DNA of 64,000 bases from CAZQRP01 sp964596125 (GTDB lineage: Bacteria; Chloroflexota; Dehalococcoidia; GIF9; UBA5629), in contig CAZQRP010000015.1 in assembly GCA_964596125.1 (NCBI GenBank), positions 1 through 64,000 on the forward strand, read 5' to 3'. Below, piece by piece: positions 54,258 through 63,622 of this stretch. The position numbers and the translations under genes were made by a program. Below the pieces are notes generated by a model. That model searched no databases. It was not told the DNA's origin and saw only the letters and a list, made by a program, of their open reading frames with translations. Within the stretch, counting starts at the first letter, position 1, and each line of letters begins with the position of its first letter.

Positions 54258-54923
54258 GAAGATAGCATACTTGGGCTCAGGCCTGTTTCAAGGTTTCGTC
54301 AGTTTATTTTTGGTATTTCTTTCATGAGCTTCAATAGGCTCGCGCCAGATAAACAAAGCTTTCTAAAGGACGATATCAAGTTCATCTAAACAAAGGTGGC
54401 TTGGATTTCTGTTATTTGAGTTGTCCCTCTCTCGCCATCAGGTTGGTTAGCATAGTCCACTATCCTAGCTATGATGATTATACGATAGAATATACGAATT
54501 CCATGTTTAAGTAGTTGATGTTCTAGATAGCAATAGCCATTTCGATGATTTCGTAAACCGAGCCCTTACTGAACTTAGCATCTTGATTTGTGCAGCTTGG
54601 CCTGACAATCAAAGTCACTTAAAATTCTCATGTAGTTTTAATCAGTTTTATTCATGGAATGACCAGTGGGTAATGCCAATATAGTATGCGCGACTATGGA
54701 ACCTGCATATATTCATGCTATATCATATATCTGTCCCTCTCCAAAATAGCAATAGTTCACTTACCTTTGCTTGCATGAGCTACACACAATGTACAAGTGC
54801 ATACCTATAATTGGTATTCCTAGCTAGGCATGCTTAGAACGTTAACTATGAAAAACATAATTTTTCGCTGCATAGCTATATTATATATGACGTGTGGTCA
54901 AGCACTGCCCCTGACTAACCTCA
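54258..54923. other. intergenic region with dispersed repeat
   Basis: No gene over about 670 bases. Its right half (54589-54802) is a diverged copy of a sequence found again at 62949-63160. Confidence 0.5.
54589..54802 (+). repeat. dispersed non-coding repeat, copy 1
   Basis: About 214 bases alignable with 62949-63160 in the same orientation. The best block is CATGTAGTTTTAATCAGTT, 19 bases identical, followed by TATTCA after one mismatch. Overall I judge identity to be around two thirds by eye. No reading frame is kept, so it may be a decayed MITE or a structured RNA. Confidence 0.6.
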
Positions 54924-55136
54924 TTACTTATACACAACCATCATAGGCGCTGGAATCCGCAGCTTGATGGCATCTCTGGGGCAATCTATGACACAGGCGT
55001 TGCAGTGCCAGCACTCATAGGGATAGGATACGGTTGGGACTTCTTTTCGCTTCGAACCAAAGTAGACATCCAGAGGGCAGATAGCAGTGCATAGTCCACA
55101 CCCATCGCAGAGCTGCTTGTTAATTATTGGCGGCAT
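54924..55136 (-). CDS. 2x[4Fe-4S] ferredoxin
   Basis: 70-residue ferredoxin with CDGCGLCTAICP and CWHCNACVIDCP, each giving the CxxCxxCxxxCP pattern for a [4Fe-4S] cluster. The layout resembles the AprB/ferredoxin-like partner of FAD enzymes. AGGAGGAGAG precedes the ATG. It lies 26 bases after the flavoprotein gene, so it is probably its electron partner. Confidence 0.92.
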   Translation of the reverse strand: MPPIINKQLCDGCGLCTAICPLDVYFGSKRKEVPTVSYPYECWHCNACVIDCPRDAIKLRIPAPMMVVYK

Positions 55137-55162
55137 CGTTTCTCTCCTCCTTCAGAATCAAG

Positions 55163-56863
55163 CTAAAAAGGCTCATTGGCAGAATTGACTCCCGTCCGCC
55201 ACCGCCTTACCTCCTCCCACCTAGTAGTGGGTCTGCCATCCACCTGTTTGATAGTTAACTGCCTTGGCATAGGCAAGGGCAGGGGATAATCGGAGCGGAC
55301 AAACAGCCCTCTGGTCTCGTTCCTTGCTAAGGAACTAATAAAGATGAGCTCTGCCGTTTCTAGAAGATTCAGTACCTCTAGGGAACGGACCAGCTCATGC
55401 TGGTTGCTAGCTCCTAACGTTTCCAGTGCCCTGGCCTTTACCCGCTGAATATGCTTCAAGCCTTGCTGGAGCAAGCTTTCTGACTTGGGATTTGCAGCAA
55501 AGTCCTGAAGCGTCTGCTGCAGAGCAAAGTTAAACTCAAGCCAGGTAGCTCCATCCTCACGATTGCGGACTGAGTCGAGTAGTCTGATATTTTCCGCCAC
55601 TGTTTTTTTAGCACGGTCTGATTTCTCGATGTGAGAAGGCCCTACTTCTTTAACGTACTTGGCTGCGTTCTCTCCGGCTGCCATCCCGTGAACAGCAGCG
55701 CCAGAACAAGCGCCGATCCCTAGAGGAGCGTCGTCCCCTATAGCATAGAGCCCGTTCACAATGGTCTCACTCCTGGCGTTTATACTGATACCCCCGCCAC
55801 CGCCCATATCGTAGGTGGTGAATTCAACAGGGTTCCTGCGGGGATCTATCCCTTCCGAGTCCATGTAGTCTAATATTGTGGTGTTTCCTTCCTGGACCAG
55901 CCAATGCCTCATGTGCTGGTAATCATCATCTGAAAGTCCTCCGCAGTCCATATAGACAGGACCCCTGCCAGCGGCACGGTATTGGGCAAAGATCCCTTTG
56001 TTGGCTTCCATGGCCGGATCACCCCACTCGGGATCGGGCTTGTCCACAAAGGTGCCTATCGGTCGACCTTGAGGGTCCCGAAGAACGCCTACCCACGTTG
56101 CCTGTCCCGACCGGGCTAGGTACTTGGGGCCGCAATGGCGAGTCCGCATCTCAACATTGACCAGCTCTGCACCAGCCCGATACGCCATAGCCCGGCCATC
56201 ACCGGTGCAACTCGGGCACCCGCCAACGTTGAACACCCATCCTGGTGTGAGGCTCGGATACAGTCGGGAACATCCTCCAGTAGACAAAATAATGGCTTTA
56301 GCCTCAAACTGGACCAGCCGATCCTCCCAAGCATGTATACCCAAAGCCCCCACTGGTCTATCATTGCCCATGAGTATGTCCAAGACCATGACCCGGTTAA
56401 TAATCTCTACTCCCTGGTCGCGTGCCTTCTTGGTCAGAATAAGCTTCTGGTTCTCTCCATGATACTTCAGGCTGATGTGAGGATAACCGGGAAAAGTGTG
56501 GCCTGCCCAGACATATTTCCCCTCATGTTTCATGGGTATGCCCCAGTCATCCCAGATCTTAGCAACCTCCGCTGACCGCTCCAGCCACAGCGGTATCACT
56601 GCGTCGAAGTGCTTCATCCCACCACCACCCATATGGGAGAGAAAGTAGGCTTCGATGACAGGCTCTACATTTGTCCCGTGGTATTCTGGCAGATAGACCC
56701 GGAAGTGGTCGTTCCCCATGCCACCAGCACCACTACGACGGGTGTCTGCCTTCTCAGCCACCACTACCCTGGCTCCAGCCTTTCGGGCCTGTATTGCTGC
56801 CATCAGCCCCGCGATGCCACCTCCCACGACCAGGATATCAGTCTGAACCTTGTCCATTTTCAC
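55163..56863 (-). CDS. FAD-dependent FrdA/AprA-like flavoprotein
   Basis: 566-residue flavoprotein of the fumarate reductase/succinate dehydrogenase and APS reductase alpha superfamily. The N-terminal dinucleotide fold is DILVVGGGIAGLMAAIQARKAG; GGCSRLYP and GLYAIGDDAPLGIGACSGAAVHGMAAGE are the other FAD segments, and a helical C-terminal domain follows. No heme or membrane subunit is nearby; the partner is the small ferredoxin downstream. That pairing resembles AprAB, but AprA-specific residues were not confirmed, so the substrate is open. Start is GTG at 56863, six bases after AAGGAGG; an ATG two codons later is the alternative. Confidence 0.85.
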   Translation of the reverse strand: MKMDKVQTDILVVGGGIAGLMAAIQARKAGARVVVAEKADTRRSGAGGMGNDHFRVYLPEYHGTNVEPVIEAYFLSHMGGGGMKHFDAVIPLWLERSAEVAKIWDDWGIPMKHEGKYVWAGHTFPGYPHISLKYHGENQKLILTKKARDQGVEIINRVMVLDILMGNDRPVGALGIHAWEDRLVQFEAKAIILSTGGCSRLYPSLTPGWVFNVGGCPSCTGDGRAMAYRAGAELVNVEMRTRHCGPKYLARSGQATWVGVLRDPQGRPIGTFVDKPDPEWGDPAMEANKGIFAQYRAAGRGPVYMDCGGLSDDDYQHMRHWLVQEGNTTILDYMDSEGIDPRRNPVEFTTYDMGGGGGISINARSETIVNGLYAIGDDAPLGIGACSGAAVHGMAAGENAAKYVKEVGPSHIEKSDRAKKTVAENIRLLDSVRNREDGATWLEFNFALQQTLQDFAANPKSESLLQQGLKHIQRVKARALETLGASNQHELVRSLEVLNLLETAELIFISSLARNETRGLFVRSDYPLPLPMPRQLTIKQVDGRPTTRWEEVRRWRTGVNSANEPF

Positions 56864-57138
56864 GACATTCCTCCTTTAGTAGGTACTTATCTTGCTGGCT
56901 ATCTATTCATTGAAACCACGGTTTTCCCACATCACCATTTGACCGTAAATAGGAAAGTGCCTGTAGTGAGCTTTCTTACCTCTTGTAGTTCGGTCAAGGG
57001 AAGAGCCGTACTTTTAATAACAGTTAATATTATAGCGTTATTATATTAAAAATCTAGTATGGAAAGTATTGGACTATTGGTATAAACTACTTCTTTATAC
57101 TTTTCTTGGAAGGTAACATTATAATGGATTGTTTATCA

Positions 57139-57489
57139 TTATGAACTGGCAGCTTTCGGATGATGAGAAACTGGCTCTTTCCTTTGCCCATCCATTAAGT
57201 GTAATATCGCTGCGATAGGATGTTTATATATCATACGAGGGCCAGAGTATCGCATTACAGCCCTAATGCTTTCTCTCATATCAGGTTTGTAACAATGTAC
57301 CGGGCACTTGGCACATGTTGTCTTGCCTTCTTGGAACGGACATTTTTCAAGACGCTGGCGTGCATAATCAAGAAGGTATGAACATTTCTGGCATAATCCA
57401 TGAGAAGAATGGTTTTCATGACAATATATGTTTATCATCGCCTCGACTGTTTTACTCTCTCTTTTGATTCGAGAACGTTTGTTATTCAT
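57139..57489 (-). CDS. YgbA-like 'nitrous oxide-stimulated promoter' family protein
   Basis: 116-residue Cys-rich protein. Conserved blocks match the family by pattern: RIKRESKTVEAMINIYC, then LCQKCSYLLDYARQRLEKCPF, then CAKCPVHCYKPDMRE and VMRYSGPRMIYKHP. The name comes from nitrogen-oxide-induced genes; E. coli YgbA is linked to recovery from nitrosative stress. Many Cys suggest metal or Fe-S binding. The ATG at 57489 is preceded by TATAAT nine bases upstream and no ribosome binding site, so the message may be leaderless; a TTG at 57510 is the alternative. Confidence 0.82.
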   Translation of the reverse strand: MNNKRSRIKRESKTVEAMINIYCHENHSSHGLCQKCSYLLDYARQRLEKCPFQEGKTTCAKCPVHCYKPDMRESIRAVMRYSGPRMIYKHPIAAILHLMDGQRKEPVSHHPKAASS

Positions 57490-57729
57490 TGTAAGCGTAT
57501 TATATAACAAGGGTGCTGATAGACAGAAAGGGTAGTGTAAGTCATGCTTCCCTCCTATTGTCTATCAGTACTAGTTTACTAAAACTTCAATTACATCAAG
57601 TAGTGCTCTACGGTGCCCATCTTTGATTTATATGAGCATCGGTTAAGGTCTGTTAATCCCAGTTAGACGGGTTAGGATGCTCCGGTGCCCAGTATCCTCC
57701 CTCCCACTCAACCGTCCTATTTTTATAAA

Positions 57730-57987
57730 TTAGCAGTCTGGTTTTCCATCTCTACCACTCAGGATGGTCTGGTTGTGCATTCTCCGGGCAAACCTCGAAA
57801 GCACCACCCGTTTCTCGAATTTATAGATACCTGTCTCTTCAGCAATAAATTCTGTTCCTTCAACAAGAGCTAATATGTACAGTTCCGTTTGAGAAGGCTT
57901 CGAGGCACTAACTGTGGAAACGGGTAGAATTAATATCAGCAAAGCGAGCACGACTATCACACTAATTGATTTGCCAATTATTCTCAT
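57730..57987 (-). CDS. small secreted hypothetical protein
   Basis: 85 residues with a clear signal peptide: basic start MRIIGKS, a hydrophobic stretch of about 18 residues and VSA-S cleavage near residue 29. The mature part of about 56 residues is charged, without Cys pairs except one C-terminal Cys. AAAGGA precedes the ATG. No family recognised. Confidence 0.55.
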   Translation of the reverse strand: MRIIGKSISVIVVLALLILILPVSTVSASKPSQTELYILALVEGTEFIAEETGIYKFEKRVVLSRFARRMHNQTILSGRDGKPDC

Positions 57988-58363
57988 GGATCATTATCCT
58001 TTCTATGCTATCTCCATATAAAGCCGTGTTCATGGTACTACATGAGGGTTGTTTTGCCTTGTACATTATGAGAATGTAGTTTGCTTTGGTTGGTATACAA
58101 TGATCTTTAGTAATAGAAACCTGGTTAATAGTAATTTCCTTTTCACAATCAGGACTTGTTATATAGAATTCTTGATTACATCAGTTTTCTTCTTCTATCA
58201 CCTCCTCTCAAGGCATACAAATAACCGATCTGTAAAAGATCGGTTACACCCCAGCCTATTACTACCCTTTTCCCGAGATTATAAATAGCCATATTTTAAC
58301 TGTCAACGTTACTTATCACTACTTAACCTCACTACTTCAATGATGTTTCAATAAACATGCTAC
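57988..58363. other. intergenic region with hairpin
   Basis: About 375 bases without a credible gene; it contains the hairpin at 58222-58246. Confidence 0.45.
58222..58246 (-). terminator. hairpin after the efflux operon
   Basis: TAACCGATC and GATCGGTTA form a perfect 9-bp stem with a 7-base loop. On the minus strand it is followed by TTATTTG, so it may terminate the MarR-efflux operon ending at 58364. Confidence 0.55.
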
Positions 58364-59989
58364 CTAAGAAGGCGGAGGACCGACAAGTGTATGTTGCTTG
58401 CGAAGCGGGATTTCTCTGATTAGTAAATTAACTACAAAGGCGACAATCAGCATGAGAAGACCAATTAGAAAAACCTCTGAGAGAGCCGAACTAAGGGCTT
58501 GGCGCAATGCCTGCAGTACTTGTTCGAATAGTGCTGAACCCGCCACTCCCATCTGTGACAGAAGATCATGTAGCTGTGCCTGTGCTTCAGGACTGACCAA
58601 TGCCTGAGGATTATTTGCCAAGGATGCTAGGCTTTCCTGCGGTATCACTGCTTTGATTGTGGTTGGAAGCCGGCTGATAAGCTCAGTGGCAAATCGGTTG
58701 TTCATCACTGAGCCAAGTATGGCCAGGCCAACCGAGCCTCCAATCGAGCGAAAGAAAGCCGTTGAGGAAGTAGCCACGCCGAGCAAATTGTAAGAAACAG
58801 CATTTTGAACGGCGATGGTGTAAAGCGGCATGGTAATACCTAGGCCAAAGCCAGTTGTTACTATATTCAATACCACGTCCGCATAGCTCGTCTCAATGGT
58901 CATCCTGGAAAGAAGAGCTAAGCCTGCACCCATAATTGCAATTCCTATTGCGCCTTGGATTCGGTAGTGTCCTCCGGCACGGGAAAGCAATTGGCCAGAG
59001 ATGAAACTGCCAGCAATCATGCCAAGCATCATTGGTGTTAAAAAGCTTCCACTGGTAGTCGCTGTTACCCCAAGCACACCTTGGAATAAGAGAGGTATGA
59101 AGATGATAGCCCCGAACATGCCCATTCCCGTAAAGAAAATTACTACCTCGGAAATGGCTACAATGCGGTTCCTGAACAATGATAGCGGAATAATAGGCTC
59201 CCTGCTTCGTTTTTCTGTCATGAGGAAAAGAGCCAGCATTACCATCGAAAAGCTGAACATACCAATGATCTGGGGGGAATCCCAGGAATACTCCACGCCA
59301 CCCCATGATAGAGCCAGCATTACCGGCACAACAGTGAGCACGAGTGTTACTAAACCAAAATAGTCAATATTATGTCTTAAATTGTCAGGGCGGAAGTTGG
59401 GGAAAAAGAATATAAACAAGGTGATAATTAATACTCCCAGAGGAATGTTAACAAAGAAGACCCAGTGCCAGGAAAGGGCATCAGTAATGTATCCTCCAAG
59501 CGTGGGGCCAACGATTGACGAAATGCCAAACACTCCGCTCATGAAGCCCTGATACTTGCCACGTTCCGCCGGAGGGAAGATGTCTCCAACTACAGTGAAA
59601 GCGTTGGCCATCATTATCCCGGCACCGATTCCCTGAATTCCCCGGAAGACGATGATCTGTGTCATAGTACTACTCAGCCCACAGACGAATGAAGCCAAGA
59701 TGAAGATTCCCAGACCGCTAATGTAAAAAAACTTTCGTCCATACATATCAGTCAGCTTGCCGGTAATCGGCATGGTCACTGCCGAAGTTATGATATAGGC
59801 GGTAGTCACCCACGTGTAATGACTAAAGCCACCCAGGTCGCTAATAATTCGCGGCATTGCTGTACCGACAACTGTCTGGTCCAATGAACTCAGGAACATT
59901 GCCAACAATACACCAGCAAATGTCACCATAACTTGCTGCTTGGGTAATGAGCGCAAACCAACCGGTTGTGCCTGAATCTCTCTTTCCAC
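58364..59989 (-). CDS. MFS drug efflux protein, DHA2 (EmrB/QacA) type
   Basis: 541-residue transporter with about 14 hydrophobic segments. DHA2 signatures include LSSLDQTVVGTAMPRIISDL in helix 1, GKLTDMYGRKFFY in loop 2-3 and the motif C-like GVFGISSIVGPTLGGYITD in helix 5. It exports lipophilic compounds with protons. The stop-start gap to the upstream marR gene is eight bases, so the two form an operon and MarR probably represses it. Confidence 0.92.
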   Translation of the reverse strand: MEREIQAQPVGLRSLPKQQVMVTFAGVLLAMFLSSLDQTVVGTAMPRIISDLGGFSHYTWVTTAYIITSAVTMPITGKLTDMYGRKFFYISGLGIFILASFVCGLSSTMTQIIVFRGIQGIGAGIMMANAFTVVGDIFPPAERGKYQGFMSGVFGISSIVGPTLGGYITDALSWHWVFFVNIPLGVLIITLFIFFFPNFRPDNLRHNIDYFGLVTLVLTVVPVMLALSWGGVEYSWDSPQIIGMFSFSMVMLALFLMTEKRSREPIIPLSLFRNRIVAISEVVIFFTGMGMFGAIIFIPLLFQGVLGVTATTSGSFLTPMMLGMIAGSFISGQLLSRAGGHYRIQGAIGIAIMGAGLALLSRMTIETSYADVVLNIVTTGFGLGITMPLYTIAVQNAVSYNLLGVATSSTAFFRSIGGSVGLAILGSVMNNRFATELISRLPTTIKAVIPQESLASLANNPQALVSPEAQAQLHDLLSQMGVAGSALFEQVLQALRQALSSALSEVFLIGLLMLIVAFVVNLLIREIPLRKQHTLVGPPPS

Positions 59990-59997
59990 TTTCTCTA

Positions 59998-60438
59998 CTA
60001 TTCTAGCTTTGCCCCGATATTCTTCAGTTTCTCCAGTGCAATTGACAGATCCGCTAGCTCGGCCGGCGTAAGATGTGATAGTTTGTTTCTCATAGTCTGC
60101 TTCATTATCCTTCTACATTCCTTTAGCATGGCCTTACCATGATCAGTCAGCGAGATATTGATTACTCGCCTGTCCTTTGCATCGGGATGCCTGGCAACTA
60201 TATCCAGGTCTACAAGCTGGTCTATCAGATGAGTCATCTGCGATTTTGGTATTACTAATATCTTGGCGACTTCAGAAACGGCTAAGCTTTTTTCCCTGAG
60301 CATTCCCATAATGGCTAGGTGGAGGCGGGAAAGGTCTCCGGTTACGCCATCCAGGTCCATCCTAAGTAGCTTTTTGTGGATCATTGGAAGAATATGAAAC
60401 AGGTTCTCAAGGATTCTATCAATGGTGTTGTTTTCCAT
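59998..60438 (-). CDS. MarR-family transcriptional regulator
   Basis: 146-residue MarR-type winged-helix repressor: the recognition region is KSLAVSEVAKILVIPKSQMTHLIDQLVDLDIV and the wing is RHPDAKDRRVINISLTDHG. Family members release DNA on binding phenolic or lipophilic ligands, which suits an aromatic degrader. I use the ATG at 60438, giving the normal family length; the frame stays open for about 115 codons upstream without MarR similarity. It is the first gene of the efflux operon. Confidence 0.92.
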   Translation of the reverse strand: MENNTIDRILENLFHILPMIHKKLLRMDLDGVTGDLSRLHLAIMGMLREKSLAVSEVAKILVIPKSQMTHLIDQLVDLDIVARHPDAKDRRVINISLTDHGKAMLKECRRIMKQTMRNKLSHLTPAELADLSIALEKLKNIGAKLE

Positions 60439-60478
60439 ACTTCGGTCAGTCCTTATGATGACAGTTCGCTGAAATAAC

Positions 60479-60524
60479 AGTTTGCTTAACGAACTATTAT
60501 AGCATCTTTTTGAGGGAGGCTCAA
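60479..60524 (-). promoter_or_regulatory. promoter and candidate MarR operator
   Basis: On the minus strand TTGAGC (60519-60524) and TATAAT (60496-60501) are 17 bases apart. Directly downstream, AGTTTGCTTAACGAACT (60479-60495, plus-strand reading) is an imperfect 17-bp inverted repeat with six of eight pairs, a good place for autorepression. Confidence 0.65.
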
Positions 60525-61019
60525 CGCAATTTCCGGACTTGAATCTTAAAAACTCATCTGGCGCCCGGGACTGCCCTGAAATTAGATTTTCCTGAAGTAT
60601 CACTTTCTGACTTTCTTTTAGACGCAGCGGGTTGAACATTCCTGAGGATTGTGCAATAAGAGAAAGCCTTGATGTCTGTATGAAGTTGGGAAGCGTGTCT
60701 TCAGGAATCCATGATGACACAATGACCATGAAAGGACGGTCTCTATTTTCTACTGCACGTAATTGTATCGTACAAGAAGACACTCAAACCTCAACCGACA
60801 GGTTCGGGTGATACAAATATACGAGGGAGTCCTGTGGATTGTAGAATAACACCACAGCGTTCATATCTACACCGGTGCGCCGAGCCTCTACCAGCAAATC
60901 ACACATCTAATACTTAGAACGTCTCGATAGTGTCCCATTGATGCTGACAATTTACAGTACAAATCTGGTAGCAGCCCTTGTCTAACTTTTGAACATAACC
61001 ACTAATAGCTAGTCCTGTA

Positions 61020-61697
61020 TCAAGCTCGGCGGAGGCTAGCAACGAAGTCTCTAATCTGTTGCTCTGTCCGGAACTTGGCCTTGTCGTAGTAGTCGTAGTG
61101 AAGCACCTCCTCCTTGGCTCTCACTAGGCGGGGCTTCGGTTTTGTATCAGGATAGCCCACTGCCATCATGTCATAAAACTCCAGTTCCTTCGGTACTCCA
61201 AGAAGCGCTTTAACAAGACTTTGCACGTAGGGGCTAGCAATAACGGAGACCCATTGTGTCCCAAGACCCAAGGTAGTAGCTGCCAGATTCATATAAAGAA
61301 AAGCATTAGCTAGGTTGGTATTGAGCATGGAACCGCTCTGCTGCAGGAGCGTGTTCACGGGATACGCCTCCTTGGTTCTGGTATCACCACATAGGATTAT
61401 AAATACCGGGGCACGGACATAACCAGGAGTTCCCCTTTTAAACCGCAGCTCTGGCTCCCTGACAGCTTCCGTTTTCCGCATGAGGTCAATATACTCTCTA
61501 TTCAGTTCGATAATTCTGTCTCTCAATTCCTGTCTCCTGACAACGATGAATTCCCAGGGTTGTGAGTTGGCTGCCGACGGGGCCCAGCGAGCCACCTCAA
61601 TAATTTTCTCTATATATTCATCAGGTATCGGCTCTGGCTTGAACTTGCGGATGCTTCTCCTTTTTTTGACTAATTCAAGAAGACCCTCGTAATCCAT
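61020..61697 (-). CDS. nitroreductase-family FMN enzyme
   Basis: 225-residue protein of the NAD(P)H-dependent nitroreductase fold: VKKRRSIRKFKPEPI binds FMN phosphate, ARWAPSAANSQPWEF is the second conserved block and AATTLGLGTQWVS the third. It may reduce nitro- or quinone-type compounds or serve flavin chemistry; the substrate cannot be told. AAGGAGG precedes the ATG. Confidence 0.9.
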   Translation of the reverse strand: MDYEGLLELVKKRRSIRKFKPEPIPDEYIEKIIEVARWAPSAANSQPWEFIVVRRQELRDRIIELNREYIDLMRKTEAVREPELRFKRGTPGYVRAPVFIILCGDTRTKEAYPVNTLLQQSGSMLNTNLANAFLYMNLAATTLGLGTQWVSVIASPYVQSLVKALLGVPKELEFYDMMAVGYPDTKPKPRLVRAKEEVLHYDYYDKAKFRTEQQIRDFVASLRRA

Positions 61698-62009
61698 GAC
61701 AACCTCCTTATTTCATGAAATCTACTATTGTATTGTACACTATAAGAAACGATAGCATGGCCAGGATGATACTCTATGTAATAGATGTAACACAATGAGA
61801 GAAGCAAACTATGTTAGACCTACAGCCAATATATTACTTTGGGCTATGTGGTTAGAAATTATGACTATATTGGTCAAAACAGATAGAGCGTAGGATGTTC
61901 TATTCATTAGGCCATACTACGAGCTAATCTCGTTAATTTCTTAAGTTAACAAATAGCACGGCCTATAATCAGGATAAACTATAGAACTTAAAAAGTCTAA
62001 ATCATAGCG
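61698..62009. other. divergent intergenic region
   Basis: Holds the promoters of the nitroreductase and the epimerase-like gene. A perfect 12-bp palindrome, ATTTCATGAAAT at 61710-61721, lies just upstream of the nitroreductase ribosome binding site and could be an operator. No gene seen. Confidence 0.4.
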
Positions 62010-62894
62010 ATGATTCTAATTACCGGAAGTACCGGATTCGTTGGCAGGCACGTAGTCGAAGAGTTGCTTTCCAGGGGCAAAGAGATCAGGTGTTTGCTAA
62101 GAGGTCCCGCAAACTTGAAGATATTAAATGGGTTTAATGTCGAAATATGCTATGGGGATGTCACTAACCCACAGTCGTTAGAAGCAGTGCTGGAAAATGT
62201 TGAAGCCGTAGTCCACCTTGTAGCCATAATTAAAGAGGCAAGACAAGCTACTTTTGAAGGGGTGAACTATTTAGGCACGAGAAATGTGGTTCAAGTGGCC
62301 AAAATGAACAACGTGAAAAGGCTGATCTATATGAGTAACTTAGGAACTGGACCCGACAGAAGTTATCCCTTGCTCTACACTAAGTGGTGCGCGGAAGAAG
62401 AAGTAAAGAAATGTAGTATAGACTTTACTATCCTCCGACCGTCGATCATGTTCGGCAAAGGAGATGGTTTCGTAACTGTGCTGGCTAGTATCGTGAAAAA
62501 ACTACCATTGGTGCCGGTAATTGGCTCGGGCAGAACCAAGTTCCAGTTGATCTCTGTAGACGATGTGGCAACTTGTGTGGCTAAAGCTTTTGAAGACAAG
62601 CATACGATCAATCGCATTATTCCTTTGGGCGGTCCGGAGCATTTGAGCTTTGAGGATATTATCGACATGATTATTCGGAGCTTGCGACTCAGACGGCCCA
62701 AGTTTCATATTCCGAGGCCTTTGATGCAGCCGATAGTGTGGGGGATGGAAAAGGTATTGACCACGCCTCCACTTACATCAGCCCAGCTCGCAATGCTTAG
62801 TCGAGACAATATTACCGATGTTGACATTGTCGAAAAATTCTTTGGCTTTAAACCCATCTCATTGCAAGAAAGGATAGGAACCATCCTGCAGTAA
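62010..62894 (+). CDS. NAD(P)-binding epimerase-like (atypical SDR) protein
   Basis: 294-residue atypical short-chain dehydrogenase. The dinucleotide motif GSTGFVGRHV starts at about residue 6. The Tyr-xxx-Lys pair may be YTKWC, with a preceding YMSNLG block. It resembles the NDUFA9/YfcH-like NAD(P)H-binding group more than sugar epimerases. Substrate unknown. Monocistronic by context; no strong ribosome binding site. Confidence 0.8.
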   Translation: MILITGSTGFVGRHVVEELLSRGKEIRCLLRGPANLKILNGFNVEICYGDVTNPQSLEAVLENVEAVVHLVAIIKEARQATFEGVNYLGTRNVVQVAKMNNVKRLIYMSNLGTGPDRSYPLLYTKWCAEEEVKKCSIDFTILRPSIMFGKGDGFVTVLASIVKKLPLVPVIGSGRTKFQLISVDDVATCVAKAFEDKHTINRIIPLGGPEHLSFEDIIDMIIRSLRLRRPKFHIPRPLMQPIVWGMEKVLTTPPLTSAQLAMLSRDNITDVDIVEKFFGFKPISLQERIGTILQ

Positions 62895-62948
62895 GACTAT
62901 CAGACTTGCTACTTACTACCTAATAACTTGCTGAACAAATCATCTGAA

Positions 62949-63160
62949 TGTACAAGTTGGCTAACATTAAAGTTACTTGAAACCCCCATGTAGTTTTAAT
63001 CAGTTCTATTCACGAGAAGACCAGTAAGTAGTGCCACTAGTATTGAGCGACTGTAGGTCTTAAATATATATGTGATATATAACATATCTATCCCTACACA
63101 CAACTGCTATGATTCATCTATATTTACCTGCATGTGCTATGCATAACATATATATGCATA
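62949..63160 (+). repeat. dispersed non-coding repeat, copy 2
   Basis: Aligns in the same orientation with 54589-54802; shared blocks include CATGTAGTTTTAATCAGTT, GCGACT and a final TGCATA. Both copies lie between genes. Confidence 0.6.
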
Positions 63161-63551
63161 GTGGTAATAGCTGTGCATAGTTGTAACGTAGCTGGGGAAA
63201 AAGTGACTATTTGAAAGCATGGCTGTGGCCTGGGAGTGCCTAGCTAGGAGTCTGGTAGGGGCATGCGAGTGGCATGTCAGGCTTATAAGAATCTATACGT
63301 GTAATAGTGGTCTTCAATAGCTGTCCTTTAGCTGTCACATGAGTGTAATAAAAGTGAAGTCTGGTAGCTATAGATATGGATGGATAAGAGAAATAGATGT
63401 AAAAAGAGAGCAGCATGGATATGGTATTGAGAATAAACGTTTATTGCAGATTTAGATGTAATATGCAGTGATATTTAAGACGAGCTCTTTTTACATTTTG
63501 GCTTGATGTGCGATCAGTTTATCGGCCTATGGGGCTGGTCTCATCGTAAAC

Positions 63552-63580
63552 GAGAGGTCAGGTCGTTACCCTGACCTCTC
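63552..63580. terminator. strong hairpin, probable terminator
   Basis: GAGAGGTCAGG and CCTGACCTCTC form an 11-bp stem with a 7-base loop, 42 bases past the end of the beta-helix gene. T-runs on either side are weak. Confidence 0.6.
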
Positions 63581-63622
63581 ATTGTAATCAAGTGCCAGGC
63601 AACACACTTACGGCCTAGCGGT

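Larger units (their letters stand above)
62895..63622. other. convergent intergenic region with dispersed repeat and hairpin
   Basis: About 730 bases without a gene. It contains the second copy of the non-coding repeat (62949-63160) and a strong hairpin (63552-63580). The part between, 63161-63540, shows nothing recognisable. Confidence 0.5.

Noticed and set aside
60439..60783. N-terminal extension of the MarR protein
   Set aside because: The frame is open, but the extra 115 residues are unlike MarR and the promoter and operator lie within it; the ATG at 60438 gives the normal length.
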